A DNA stretch of 64,000 nucleotides from Verrucomicrobiales bacterium. Lineage in GTDB: Bacteria; Verrucomicrobiota; Verrucomicrobiia; Limisphaerales; J093. The stretch is taken from contig JACKPW010000028.1 of assembly GCA_024233215.1 (NCBI GenBank), positions 1 through 64,000 on the forward strand, given 5' to 3'. Shown piece after piece: positions 52,068 to 60,957 of this stretch; position 1 is the stretch's first letter, and every line of letters begins with the position of its first letter. The position numbers and the translations under genes were made by a program. The notes under the pieces were generated by a model that did not search any database, was not told the DNA's origin, and worked only from the letters and a program-made list of their open reading frames with translations.

Positions 52068-53528
52068 TCAGTCCTCACTATTGACGTGGAGAGCGCCGTC
52101 AATAGATGCAGGACGGCCCCCATCGCCCGGTGCATGGGCAGGGTGGTTGACCGGGGTTGGAGGGGTTCGGGTGGGCTGGCCGACCGCGCGCGCTGCCCGG
52201 CGGGGCACGAACTGCCAGACCGGGCTCATGACGCTCGCGTGGACTTCGCGGGCGAAGTGCAGCATCCCTTCGAAGCCCGCCAGGGGGATTTTGCGCTCGT
52301 GGTTGTGGTCGCAGAACCCCACCCCGAGCTTGTAGGCAATGGGCCGTTCCTTGACGCCGCCGATGAAGAGATCGGGGTCGAGTTCGAGAATGAACTTGGC
52401 GAGCTCGACCGGGTTGGAATCGTCCACGATGACCGTGCCGTCATCACAGATCTCGCGCAGCAACGCGTAGTCCTCCGGGCTTCCGGTCTGGGTGCCGGCC
52501 AGCACGGTCTTCATGCCGAGCAGCTTCAGGGCCTTGACCAGCGAGAAGGCCTTGAACGCGCCGCCGACATAGAGCGCCGCCTTCTTTCCCTCGAGGATTG
52601 CGCGGTAGCGCTTCAGCTCGGGATAAACCCGGCCCACCTCGCGATTCACCAGCACCTGGGTCCGTTCCAACACGCCGGGGTCGTCGAAGAACTTCGCCGC
52701 CTCATAAAGCGCGGCCGCCGTGTCCTCGATGCCGAAGAACGAGACCCGCCGCATCGGAATCGCGTGGTCGCGTTCGAGCAGCTTCGCCAGGTGCGTCATC
52801 GAGCCGGAGCACTGCACCAGGTTGAGCTTCGCGCCATGGCAGCGTCGCAGGTCGTCCACGCGTCCGTCACCGGTGATCGTGGCCACCACCTCGATACCGG
52901 CCTCCTCGAAGTAACGCCGGATCAACCAGGACTCGCCGGCAATGTTGAAGTCTCCCAGGATGTTGATGCCGCAAGGTCCGATCGACGACGTGTCGCCCGT
53001 GCCCACCAGCTTGTACGCCGCTTCGCACGCCGCCTGGTAACCGGTCTTCTTCGTGCCCCGAAACCCCTCCGACGCCACCGGGATGACATCGATGCCCTTC
53101 TCGCGCGACACCTGACGACAGACCGCCTCGACGTCATCGCCGATCACACCGACGATGCAGGTGGAATACACGAAGGCCGCCTTGGGCCGGTAATGATCGA
53201 TGAGTTCACCCAGAGACTGCTTCAGCTTCTTTTCGCCGCCGTAGATCACCTCCAGCTCCTGGAGGTCCGTGGAGAAGCTGTTGCGATGGAGTTGCGGCCC
53301 GGAGGAAAGGGCGCCGCGAATGTCCCAGTTGTAGGCCGCACAACCAATCGGGCCATGCACAACATGCAGGGCGTCGGCGATGGGATAGAGCACGACGCGG
53401 GAGCCGCAGAAGGCGCAGGCGCGTTGGGTGACCGACCCGGCCACGCTCTTGCGATCACAGACCAGCGGGGCGGTTGACTCCCCCTTGCGGTGGATCTGGG
53501 CGCGGCGTTGTTCGAGGACGTTGATCAC
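52068..53528 (-). CDS. nifE: Nitrogenase molybdenum-iron cofactor biosynthesis protein NifE
   Basis: A 486-residue NifD-paralogue. 'RACAFCGSRVVLYPIADALH' and 'HGPIGCAAYNWD' hold the cluster cysteines (about C38 and C63), and 'YSTCIVGVIGDDVE' the third. 'CSGSMTHLAKLLERDHAIP' lies where NifD carries its FeMo-cofactor-region cysteine. The GTG at 53528 is the start; an in-frame ATG is not available near it. The C-terminal ~50 residues are Pro-rich and unusual. Gap of 40 bp from nifK. Confidence 0.95.
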   Translation of the reverse strand: MINVLEQRRAQIHRKGESTAPLVCDRKSVAGSVTQRACAFCGSRVVLYPIADALHVVHGPIGCAAYNWDIRGALSSGPQLHRNSFSTDLQELEVIYGGEKKLKQSLGELIDHYRPKAAFVYSTCIVGVIGDDVEAVCRQVSREKGIDVIPVASEGFRGTKKTGYQAACEAAYKLVGTGDTSSIGPCGINILGDFNIAGESWLIRRYFEEAGIEVVATITGDGRVDDLRRCHGAKLNLVQCSGSMTHLAKLLERDHAIPMRRVSFFGIEDTAAALYEAAKFFDDPGVLERTQVLVNREVGRVYPELKRYRAILEGKKAALYVGGAFKAFSLVKALKLLGMKTVLAGTQTGSPEDYALLREICDDGTVIVDDSNPVELAKFILELDPDLFIGGVKERPIAYKLGVGFCDHNHERKIPLAGFEGMLHFAREVHASVMSPVWQFVPRRAARAVGQPTRTPPTPVNHPAHAPGDGGRPASIDGALHVNSED

Positions 53529-53568
53529 GCGTCGTGCCGGTGGAGGTTTGCGTTGTGGTTGCGACCGT

Positions 53569-54945
53569 CTATTGAACCAGCTCGAAGAACTCCTCGGGGC
53601 ATTCGCGGTCCTTCTGGTCCAGGAGTGCGTCGGTCATTGCGGCGATCAACCGCATCGCGCCCCGGTACCCCACGGTTGGGAAGTAGCGATGGGCCACGCG
53701 GTCCAGGATGGGGAATCCGAACCGGACGAACGGCAGGTTGCCCTCGGCGCGGGCGATGTACTTGCCGTAGGTATTGCCGATGAGCAGGTCCACGGGTTCC
53801 GCTTTCATCCATTGATGCAGCGAGAAGAGGTCCTCGTACGCCTTCACCTTCGCGTCCGCTCCGGCGGGACCGAGCAGTTGTCGCACGTTTTCCTCGAACG
53901 CCTTGCCGGGCGTGCCGGTGACCACATAGGCCGGCCGCATGTCGAGTTCCACCAGGAACCGTACCAGCGGAATCACATGATCCGGATCCCCGAAAACCGC
54001 GACCCGCTTCCGGTGCAGGTACTGCGACATGTCACTCATCAGGTCGATGAGCTGGCCGCGCTCGCGCTCGATGTTCGCCGGCACACTCTTCGCTGCGAGG
54101 CGGCGGATCGCGTCCACGAAGGCGTCGGTGGCGCCCAGGCCGATTGGCAGTTCCCCCATTTCATAGGGAACCTCGCACTTGCTCTCGAGTTCCTTTGCGG
54201 CGGCCTCGGAGGCCCAGAATCCCAGGCCCAGGGTGGCGAAGCTGTCGCCGGCGCTGCGGATTTGGGCCACGGTGGCGCCGCCCTTGGGATACATCTCGAA
54301 GCGGCCGACCTGCGGGGTGTCCAGCACGTCGGAGGTGTCTGGAAACATGACGAACCGCGCGCCGATCTCGGTGGCCAGTCGTTTGACCTCGCGCATGTCC
54401 GCCGGATCGAGGTAACCGGGGATCAGGTTCAACTGGTCCCGGACCTCGCCGGAACGTTCGCTGAGATAGCGCGCCATGGCGGCGGTCATGTTGGCGAAGC
54501 CGGTGACGTGGGAACCCTTGAAACTCGGCGTGTTGGCGTGGATGAGCTGCGCGCCTTCCGGTAGTTTGCCGTCCTCGCGGAATTTCTTGAACATCATCGG
54601 AATGTCATCGCCGATGACCTCGGACAGGCAGGTGGTGTGCACGGCGACGACGTCCGGTTGGTAGATGCCAAAGATGTTGGTCAGGGCCTGGGTCATGTTC
54701 GACAGGCCGCCGAACACGGAGGCGCCCTCGGTGAAGGAACTGGTCGTGGCCATGACGGGTTCCTTGAAGTGCCGGGTCAACTGGCTGCGGTGATAGGCGC
54801 AGCAACCCTGGGAACCGTGACTGTGCGGCAGGCACTTGTGGATGCCCAGGGCGGCGTAGAGTGCGCCGATGGGCTGGCAGGTCTTGGCCGGGTTGATCCG
54901 GAGCGCCTTGCGTTCGGTGTGTTCCGCTGTGGTTGCGTTCAACAT
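53569..54945 (-). CDS. nifK: Nitrogenase molybdenum-iron protein beta chain
   Basis: A 458-residue beta subunit of dinitrogenase. P-cluster cysteines: C23 ('CQPIGALYAALGI'), C48 ('HGSQGCCAYHRS') and C106 ('TTCLSEVIGDD'); 'NTPSFKGSHVTG' carries the serine that can coordinate the cluster. The N-terminal extension of ~50 residues found in Azotobacter NifK is missing, as in Clostridium pasteurianum. ATG at 54945 is preceded by GAGAGGAACC, a fair ribosome binding site. Located 23 bp after nifD, so co-transcribed. Confidence 0.97.
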   Translation of the reverse strand: MLNATTAEHTERKALRINPAKTCQPIGALYAALGIHKCLPHSHGSQGCCAYHRSQLTRHFKEPVMATTSSFTEGASVFGGLSNMTQALTNIFGIYQPDVVAVHTTCLSEVIGDDIPMMFKKFREDGKLPEGAQLIHANTPSFKGSHVTGFANMTAAMARYLSERSGEVRDQLNLIPGYLDPADMREVKRLATEIGARFVMFPDTSDVLDTPQVGRFEMYPKGGATVAQIRSAGDSFATLGLGFWASEAAAKELESKCEVPYEMGELPIGLGATDAFVDAIRRLAAKSVPANIERERGQLIDLMSDMSQYLHRKRVAVFGDPDHVIPLVRFLVELDMRPAYVVTGTPGKAFEENVRQLLGPAGADAKVKAYEDLFSLHQWMKAEPVDLLIGNTYGKYIARAEGNLPFVRFGFPILDRVAHRYFPTVGYRGAMRLIAAMTDALLDQKDRECPEEFFELVQ

Positions 54946-54968
54946 GGCAGGGTTCCTCTCGAGCAGGT

Positions 54969-56684
54969 TCAGTTCGTGGTGGCGGTCTCCGTGGGTACCG
55001 GGCGCACGGCCCGACCCCGCGTCGCGGGCGATGCCTCTTCCCGGGACCTCCTGGGTTTTGGCGTGAAAACCGGGCGGGCCCCGAGCTCCGGCTGTTTCTG
55101 CCAGGGCGGCATGATCATGCTCCAGACCCGCGTGTTCACCATGCGGTCGATCTCCCGGTAGAAGTTCGCCGCACCCGTGAAGACCGCGTAGGGACCGCCG
55201 TAGTCGTAGCTGTGAAGCTGTTTGCAGGGCACGCCCATCTTCTCCACGATGTACTTCTCCTTGATGCCGCAACAGACAATCGACGGCCGGTACAGCGCGA
55301 TCAACTGGTCCATCTCGTGGTGGCTGATGTCGTCGATGACCAACGCCCGCCGGTCCATCTCCCGCATCATCCCCTCATAATCCGAGAAGGTGAACCCGCC
55401 CGCCTGCAGGGCCTCGAGCTGCTCGGGACTGCGACGCGCCTTGAAGCGCTGCGGGTCGGCCTCGACGTCCAGTTCCTCGATGTTCCGGCTGTCGGCGTCG
55501 ACCTTGATGGTCGGCAGCACGTCGCGTCCCTCGTAATCGTCGCGATGGGCGAACTCGTAGCCGGCACTCACGATTTGCATCCCCAACTCTTTGAACAAGT
55601 CCTGATAGTGATGGGCCCGGGAACCACCGACGAACAACGCCGCCAGCTTCCCTTCGCAACGCGGTCGCACCTCTTCAACCGTCGCCTTCAGCGCCAGCAT
55701 CTCCTGGGCGATGACCCTCTCGACGCGGTCGATGAGCGCCTTGTCCCCGAAGTAGGCGGCGATCTTCCGCAAGGACTTGGCGGTGGATTCGGCGCCGATG
55801 AAGTTCACCTTGATCCACGGGATGCCGTACTTGGTCTCCATCATTTCAGCCATGTAGTTGATGGACCGGTGGCACATGACGCAGTTGAGGTCGGCGGTGT
55901 GACAGCGGGCGATCTGGTCGTAGCTGACGTTCCCCGAAAGCGTGGCGGTGCAGGTGATCCCGCACTTCCGCAGCAACTCCTCGATCTCGAACGCGTCGCC
56001 GCCGATATTGTATTCGCCGAGGATGTTGATCCGGTATTCGCCGGAGTCCGGGGTGTCGTCCAGGCCCACGATGTTCTTGAACACGCCGTTGTTGGCGATG
56101 TGATGGCCGGCGGACTGGCTGACCCCCTTGTAACCCTCGCACGAGAAGGCGAACACGTTGATGCCAAGCTCCTCCTTCGCCTGGCGGGCGACCGTGTGAA
56201 TGTCATCGCCGATCAACCCGATGGGGCAGGTGGCATAGATCGAGATCGCCTTGGGCTTGAACAGCGCGTACGCCTCGCGGATGGCGGCCGCCAGCTTCTT
56301 TTCGCCGCCGAAGATGATCTCGTCCTCCTGCATGTCCGTGTTCATGCAGTACTGCATGAAGTTGGTCTGGCCCTCCTCGGGCCGGGCGAGGTTGCGGCGC
56401 GTGAGCCAGGAGTAATAGCCGCAGCCCACGGGACCGTGCGTGATGTGCACAATGTCGTAGATCGGCCCGATGACCACGCCGCGGCAACCGGCATAGGTGC
56501 AGCCGCGCTGGGTGATGATGCCGGGGATCGTCCGGGTGTTGGCCCCGATTTGCGGCGGGGCGTCCGGGTCGTTCAGGACGATCTGCTTCTCCCGCTTCTT
56601 GCGGGTCTTCGCGGGATAGGCCTTGAGCATCTCCTCGCGGACCACCGCGGGATCGGGAACGGGATTTCTTGGAGTGTCAGACAT
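54969..56684 (-). CDS. nifD: Nitrogenase molybdenum-iron protein alpha chain
   Basis: A 571-residue alpha subunit that holds FeMo-cofactor. P-cluster cysteines C62 ('RGCTYAGCRG'), C88 ('HGPVGCGYYS') and C153 ('YATCPIGLIGDD') are present; 'NCVMCHRSINY' supplies the cofactor Cys (about C271) and 'KQLHSYDYGGPY' the homocitrate-side His (about H491); H195 is in 'SAGHHIANN'. A ~50-residue insertion at about 385-445 ('EGRDVLPTIKVDADSRNIEE' onwards) is like that in Clostridium NifD, and the C-terminus carries an extra basic tail of ~35 residues. ATG at 56684. The gap to nifI2 (121 bp) contains a palindromic repeat. Confidence 0.97.
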   Translation of the reverse strand: MSDTPRNPVPDPAVVREEMLKAYPAKTRKKREKQIVLNDPDAPPQIGANTRTIPGIITQRGCTYAGCRGVVIGPIYDIVHITHGPVGCGYYSWLTRRNLARPEEGQTNFMQYCMNTDMQEDEIIFGGEKKLAAAIREAYALFKPKAISIYATCPIGLIGDDIHTVARQAKEELGINVFAFSCEGYKGVSQSAGHHIANNGVFKNIVGLDDTPDSGEYRINILGEYNIGGDAFEIEELLRKCGITCTATLSGNVSYDQIARCHTADLNCVMCHRSINYMAEMMETKYGIPWIKVNFIGAESTAKSLRKIAAYFGDKALIDRVERVIAQEMLALKATVEEVRPRCEGKLAALFVGGSRAHHYQDLFKELGMQIVSAGYEFAHRDDYEGRDVLPTIKVDADSRNIEELDVEADPQRFKARRSPEQLEALQAGGFTFSDYEGMMREMDRRALVIDDISHHEMDQLIALYRPSIVCCGIKEKYIVEKMGVPCKQLHSYDYGGPYAVFTGAANFYREIDRMVNTRVWSMIMPPWQKQPELGARPVFTPKPRRSREEASPATRGRAVRPVPTETATTN

Positions 56685-56700
56685 GGGAAGTGTTGTTCGC

Positions 56701-56764
56701 TCGGAGGGACGAGCTCCGCGAGTCCTTGGAGTCAAATCAGGGCCTCGTGTAACTCGGCCCTCCG
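56701..56764. repeat. Palindromic repeat between nifI2 and nifD
   Basis: Left arm (56701-56724) GGAGGGACGAGCTCCGCGAG and right arm (56739-56764), its near-complement, form a hairpin in the leader of nifD. It shares its consensus with the repeat inside the M56-secretin ORF at 27566-27660. Confidence 0.7.
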
Positions 56765-56805
56765 TTGGCGGTTCATGGAAGGTGATCGGGTTGAAGTTGC
56801 TGGAA

Positions 56806-57177
56806 TCACAGGGCGTCTTCACCGGTTTCGCCCGTGCGGACGCGGTGGGTTTCCGCGAGCGGGCAGACGTAAATCTTGCCGTCGCCGTGCGAGCCGGTCT
56901 GGTTGGCCTTGATGATTGCCTGGACCGCGGGCTCGACCTGGTCGTCGGCCAGGAAGATCGAGAGGCTCCGTTTGGGCACGAGGGGCGGGTGTTGTCCCAG
57001 GACCGCGAGGGCCTCCTCGCAACCGTCCAGGGCCGCGTCGAGCAACTGGGGGTCGATCTGGCCGCGACCATGGCCCATGCAGGGAAAGGCGTTGAGCGGA
57101 TAGGAACCGACCTCTGCCAGGGCCGCTTTTGTGGCCTGCACGCGGTTGGGCTGTATGATGGCGTAGATCTCCTTCAT
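56806..57177 (-). CDS. nifI2: PII-like nitrogenase regulator NifI2
   Basis: A 123-residue PII-family protein. 'MKEIYAIIQPNRVQATKAAL' and the C-terminal 'SHGDGKIYVCPL' (PII signature G-D-G-K-I-Y-V) are visible; the T-loop region is 'PCMGHGRGQIDPQL'. With NifI1 it is known to bind dinitrogenase and block it in response to 2-oxoglutarate and ATP (ammonium switch-off) in methanogens. Overlaps the nifI1 stop by 4 bp. Confidence 0.92.
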   Translation of the reverse strand: MKEIYAIIQPNRVQATKAALAEVGSYPLNAFPCMGHGRGQIDPQLLDAALDGCEEALAVLGQHPPLVPKRSLSIFLADDQVEPAVQAIIKANQTGSHGDGKIYVCPLAETHRVRTGETGEDAL

Positions 57178-57539
57178 GCCGCGACCGGTTCAAGGGTGGT
57201 TGCCGTCTCGGTTGCCGTGAGCTTCTCGCCGGTACGGATGGTGTAGTCCGCCTCGACCGGCGTGACGAAGATCTTGCCGTCGCCGAACGCGCCCTGTTCG
57301 CCCGTGCGCGCCGCTCGCATGATGATCTGGCAGACCAGTTCCTGCTCGGCCGCGGGCACCACCAGCATGAGCATTTCCTTGGGCAACTCGTCATAGGTGA
57401 TGCCGCCGACCCGCAGACCTCGCTGGCGTCCGCGCCCGAAGACACTGAACTTCGTCATCGCGAAGTAGTTCGTGTCCATCAGCGCGGAGACCACCGCCTG
57501 GACCTTCTCCTGTCGCACAATCGCTCGAATCATGACCAT
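57174..57539 (-). CDS. nifI1: PII-like nitrogenase regulator NifI1
   Basis: A 121-residue PII-family protein with 'MIRAIVRQEKVQAVVSALMD', the T-loop 'GRGRQRGLRVGGITYDELPK' and 'GAFGDGKIFVTPVEADYTIR'. It lies directly after nifH (36 bp) and is coupled to nifI2 by ATGA, the order nifH-nifI1-nifI2-nifD being characteristic of anaerobe and archaeal nif operons. Two ATGs are available at 57539 and 57533. Confidence 0.92.
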   Translation of the reverse strand: MVMIRAIVRQEKVQAVVSALMDTNYFAMTKFSVFGRGRQRGLRVGGITYDELPKEMLMLVVPAAEQELVCQIIMRAARTGEQGAFGDGKIFVTPVEADYTIRTGEKLTATETATTLEPVAA

Positions 57540-57575
57540 GGGAATGCTCCTTCCGGTTGGGGGTGGTTCGGGGCT

Positions 57576-58400
57576 TCAGTTGAACAGGCCGTATTCCATC
57601 AGCAGGCCTTCCAACTCCTCGATCTTCAGGGGCGTGGGAACCACTTTCATGTCGTTCCCGTCGATCGCCTTCGCAAGGGCCCGGTATTCCGCCGCCTGGG
57701 TGGATTGCGGGTTCCAGTCGATCACCGTCTTGCGGTTGATCTCGGCGCGTTGCACGTCGTTGTCGCGCGGCACGAAGTGGATCATCTGGGTGCCGAGCCG
57801 CTTGGCGAACTCCTGGATCATCTCCCTTTCGTTGTCGACCTTCCGGCTGTTGCAGATCAGGCCACCGAGTCGCACCACGCCGGTCTGGGCAAACTTCAGG
57901 ATGCCCTTCGAGATGTTGTTGGCGGCATACATCGCCATCATTTCCCCGGACACGACGATATAGATTTCCTCCGCCTTGCCCTCCCGGATGGGCATCGCAA
58001 ACCCGCCGCAAACCACGTCGCCCAGCACGTCGTAAAACACGTAATCCAGCTCGTGTTCGGCGTCGTAGGCCCCGAGCTGCTCAAGCATGTTGATCGAGGT
58101 GATGATCCCGCGGCCGGCGCAACCCACCCCGGGCTCGGGCCCGCCGGATTCCACGCAGCGGCACGACCCGAAACCATCGCTGCAGATGTCCTCCAAATCG
58201 ACGTCCTCCCCCTCCTCGCGCAGGGTGTCGAGCACGCTCCGTTGGGCGAGGCCGCCGAGGAGGAGCCGGGTGGAATCCGCCTTGGGATCGCAGCCCACCA
58301 CCATCACCCGCTTGCCCATCTCCACCAGCCCCGCAACGGTGTTCTGGGTGGTGGTGGACTTGCCGATGCCGCCTTTGCCGTAGATCGCTACTTTTCTCAT
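57576..58400 (-). CDS. nifH: Nitrogenase iron protein (dinitrogenase reductase)
   Basis: A 274-residue P-loop ATPase that transfers electrons to NifDK. 'IYGKGGIGKSTTTQN' is the Walker A; 'GCAGRGIITSIN' contains cluster ligand C94 and the ADP-ribosylatable Arg (R97); 'VLGDVVCGGFAMP' contains the second ligand C131. Length and sequence suit a molybdenum NifH of the anaerobe group. ATG at 58400; an upstream frame to 58493 lacks conserved residues. First gene of the nif operon. Confidence 0.98.
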   Translation of the reverse strand: MRKVAIYGKGGIGKSTTTQNTVAGLVEMGKRVMVVGCDPKADSTRLLLGGLAQRSVLDTLREEGEDVDLEDICSDGFGSCRCVESGGPEPGVGCAGRGIITSINMLEQLGAYDAEHELDYVFYDVLGDVVCGGFAMPIREGKAEEIYIVVSGEMMAMYAANNISKGILKFAQTGVVRLGGLICNSRKVDNEREMIQEFAKRLGTQMIHFVPRDNDVQRAEINRKTVIDWNPQSTQAAEYRALAKAIDGNDMKVVPTPLKIEELEGLLMEYGLFN

Positions 58401-58732
58401 GGTACAACAGTCGTTATCGAATCCGGGGCGGGTGGGCTGGTCACTGGCCGACCGGCACCCGCTGCGAAATCCCTTCATCACGAACCGTGCCAAATGCCAG
58501 CGACCAGTGGATCACGGGACCGGCGCCGATCGGTTGGAATGCCCCAACTGTTTGTTCGCCAACGGGAAACAGCAGAGGAGAATTCTGTGCCACCAAACCG
58601 CCCGGGCCCGGGCCGACGCGGCAACCCCCCTGCCGAATCCCACCGCCATGTCGGGCTGGTCGCAGGCTTGCTACGGAAATGTAGGATTGGGTCCGGCTTG
58701 AAACGGACGCCGCCACACGGCAGAGTGCGGCC
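58401..58732. other. Intergenic region between nifH and leuD
   Basis: A 332-bp divergent promoter region. It contains a -24/-12 candidate for nifH (58620-58637). The leuD promoter was not recognised. No NifA upstream site of the TGT-N10-ACA form was found on either strand. Confidence 0.5.
58620..58637 (-). promoter_or_regulatory. Candidate sigma-54 (-24/-12) promoter of nifH
   Basis: On the minus strand the bases 58637 to 58620 read TTCGGCAGGGGGGTTGCC. The invariant GG and GC are exactly ten bases apart, with GGCA and TTGC matching the sigma-54 consensus; the T before GG and the final A/T are mismatches. It lies 220 bp upstream of the nifH ATG, giving a leader of about 210 nt. GG-N10-GC occurs often by chance in GC-rich DNA, so this remains a candidate. 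Confidence 0.45.
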
Positions 58733-59296
58733 ATGCAATCGGTTTTCACCGGTGCGGTATATGTCGTCCGCGACAACATCGACACCGACCAGATCATCCC
58801 GGCGCAGTTCCTGAACCTCGTGCCGACCATCGCCGAGGAATACGAGCGCCTGGGCTCGCACGCCCTCTGTGGCCTGCCGGATGCCCTCTACCCGACGCGT
58901 TACGTGGCAGAGGGCCAGCTTGACAGCACCTTTCCGATCATTGTGGCCGGCCGCAACTTCGGTTGTGGCAGCTCGCGCGAACATGCCCCCATCGCCTTGG
59001 GCTCCGCCGGCTGCGGCGTGGTCCTGGCCGAGAGCTTCGCCCGGATCTTCTTCCGGAATTGCATCGCCACCGGCGAGCTCTATCCGTGCGAACTGACCGC
59101 GCGCCTGTGCGAGGAACTCAAGACCGGCGACGAGGTCACGGTGGATCTCGACGCCGCCACGGTCACGGTCAAGGCGTCGGGGAGGGTGGTTCCGCTGAAG
59201 CCGCTGGGAGACGTCCGGCCGGTCATCGATGCCGGTGGATTGTTCGATTACGCGCGCGAATCCGGCATGATCGACCAGCCGGCGGCCACCGCCTGA
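58733..59296 (+). CDS. leuD: 3-isopropylmalate dehydratase small subunit (LeuD)
   Basis: A 187-residue swivelling-domain protein of the aconitase superfamily. 'VRDNIDTDQIIPAQFLN' is the N-terminal hallmark, 'AGRNFGCGSSREHAPIAL' the conserved GCGSSREHA motif, and 'ARIFFRNCIATGELYP' follows. In leucine synthesis it pairs with LeuC, which is not in the window. A homoaconitase-like role is also possible. Divergent from nifH. Confidence 0.88.
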   Translation: MQSVFTGAVYVVRDNIDTDQIIPAQFLNLVPTIAEEYERLGSHALCGLPDALYPTRYVAEGQLDSTFPIIVAGRNFGCGSSREHAPIALGSAGCGVVLAESFARIFFRNCIATGELYPCELTARLCEELKTGDEVTVDLDAATVTVKASGRVVPLKPLGDVRPVIDAGGLFDYARESGMIDQPAATA

Positions 59297-59329
59297 ACTT
59301 CCCGCGGGCTGTCCGCATCCCCGGCAGCC

Positions 59330-60145
59330 ATGCTGGACATTCAACCAGTCAGCGACTTCGACCTGCCGGAACTGGCGCCCTACCGGACCATGCGCCGGCA
59401 CCGGGAGCATCAGACCCGGCGCATCTTCGTCGCCGAAGGCGTCAAGGTGGTCCGGCGTCTCCTCGAAAGCGATCTGGGGGTGATCTCCGCGCTTCTGTCC
59501 GAGGAGTGGCTGCAGGAATTCCGAGAACTGCTGGAGCGGCGTCCCGAACCCTTGGTCCGGGTTTACGTGGCGGAGAAGAAGCTGGTGGAGCAGTTGACCG
59601 GTTTCTCGATGTTCCAGGGTGTCCTGGCGGTTGGCCGGATGCCGGAGGAACCTCCGCTGGAGCAACTGCTGGGATTGCCGTCGCCCCGGTTCTTCGTGGC
59701 GGTGGATGGCCTGACCAATTCCGAGAACATCGGCGCCGTGGTGCGCTGTTGCGGGGCTTTCGCCGTGCAGGCGCTGCTCGTGGGAGAAACCTCCAGCAGC
59801 CCCTACCTGCGACGCGCCGTTCGCAGCGGGATGGGCATCGTGTTCAAACTGCCCGTGATCGAATCCAAAGCACTCGTGGATTCCCTCGCCAAACTCGGTC
59901 GTGCCGGGGTGAGGATCATCGCGGCCCATCCGCGTCCGGAAGCACGACGTCTTTCACAGGTGGACCTGACGGGCGATTGCTGCGTGGTCTTCGGCAGCGA
60001 GGGTTACGGAATCTCAGATGCCGTGCTGGCCGGATGCGATGAGGTGGCGGCGATTCCGATGCCTTCCCATGTGGATTCCCTGAACGTAAGCCACGCGGCG
60101 GCGGCCTTTCTGTATGAGGTGTGCCGGCAACGGAGGATGACGTGA
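59330..60145 (+). CDS. TrmH/SpoU-family RNA 2'-O-methyltransferase
   Basis: A 271-residue SPOUT methyltransferase. An N-terminal substrate-binding domain (about 20-110, 'RRIFVAEGVKVVRRLLESDL') precedes the trefoil-knot domain with motif 1 'NSENIGAVVRCC', motif 2 'VVFGSEGYGIS' and motif 3 'IPMPSHVDSLNVSHAAAAFL'. It probably modifies 23S rRNA or tRNA. RsmD follows after 4 bp, pointing to a translation-related operon. Confidence 0.93.
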   Translation: MLDIQPVSDFDLPELAPYRTMRRHREHQTRRIFVAEGVKVVRRLLESDLGVISALLSEEWLQEFRELLERRPEPLVRVYVAEKKLVEQLTGFSMFQGVLAVGRMPEEPPLEQLLGLPSPRFFVAVDGLTNSENIGAVVRCCGAFAVQALLVGETSSSPYLRRAVRSGMGIVFKLPVIESKALVDSLAKLGRAGVRIIAAHPRPEARRLSQVDLTGDCCVVFGSEGYGISDAVLAGCDEVAAIPMPSHVDSLNVSHAAAAFLYEVCRQRRMT

Positions 60146-60149
60146 GCCA

Positions 60150-60746
60150 ATGAGAATCACGGGAGGCGCAGCAGGCGGACGGTTGCTCAAGGTCCCGAAG
60201 GGTCTCGACGTGCGGCCCACGCCGGATCTGGTAAAGCAGGCCATCTTCAACAGCCTGGGGCCGGTGGTCGCCGGGGCGCGGGTGTTGGAGCTGTTTGCCG
60301 GTTCGGGGGCGCTTGGACTCGAATGCCTGAGCCGCGGCGCGGTGGATGTCACCGCCGTCGAGCTTTCCAGCCGCCATGCCAACTTCATCCGGGGCAACGT
60401 CCGCCAGGCCGGCCTCGATTCCGCCCGGTTCAGTCTGCGGGTACAGGATGTCTTCGTGGCACTGGGACAACTCACCGAGGCGGGCGACACCTTCGACCTG
60501 ATCCTCGCCGACCCGCCCTTTGGCCCGAAGACTCACGGTACCCGGTCGGAATCGCTGTCGCAGAAGCTACTGGATGATCCGCGGTTGCCGGGCCTGCTCG
60601 TAACCGGCGGCATCGTGGTCCTCGGCCATGCCGCGCGCGATCAGGTGGAGGTCCCGCCGGACTGGGAGGAACGCAAGCGGATGCGGCACGGCGATTCCGT
60701 GATGCGGTTTCTGCTGCGGCCCCAGGCGCCTGTCGGACCTTCTTAG
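60150..60746 (+). CDS. rsmD: 16S rRNA (guanine-966-N2)-methyltransferase
   Basis: A 198-residue Rossmann methyltransferase. 'MRITGGAAGGRLLKVPKGLD' and 'RPTPDLVKQAIFNSLG' are the RsmD N-terminal signature, 'ELFAGSGALGLECLSRGA' the SAM-binding motif and 'LILADPPFGP' the DPPY/F catalytic motif. It starts four bases after the TrmH-family gene. Confidence 0.95.
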   Translation: MRITGGAAGGRLLKVPKGLDVRPTPDLVKQAIFNSLGPVVAGARVLELFAGSGALGLECLSRGAVDVTAVELSSRHANFIRGNVRQAGLDSARFSLRVQDVFVALGQLTEAGDTFDLILADPPFGPKTHGTRSESLSQKLLDDPRLPGLLVTGGIVVLGHAARDQVEVPPDWEERKRMRHGDSVMRFLLRPQAPVGPS

Positions 60747-60957
60747 AGCGAGGATTGGAGAGTGGTTGCAGGACCAGAGGGGACTGTTCATTAGTCATGC
60801 GCGGGGCATGGCAGAACTGCGGAAACTGGCGGGGCAGGCCGAGACCCGCGGTGCAACAGGTGCGGGACAGCACCATCGCGATGCCCGCCGCGCCCCCGCT
60901 TTATCCTCATCGACGGGCCGGTCTGTCCGACTTACTGTTGTGGCTGTTGCACAGCTC

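Noticed and set aside
53428..56912. Long plus-strand frames opposite nifK and nifD
   Set aside because: The nif genes on the minus strand contain all expected cluster ligands; the opposite frames have none.
58487..58592. Two TGGCAC sequences on the minus strand (at 58492-58487 and 58592-58587) as nifH -24 boxes
   Set aside because: Neither has GC ten bases after the GG; the -12 positions read GA and TC.
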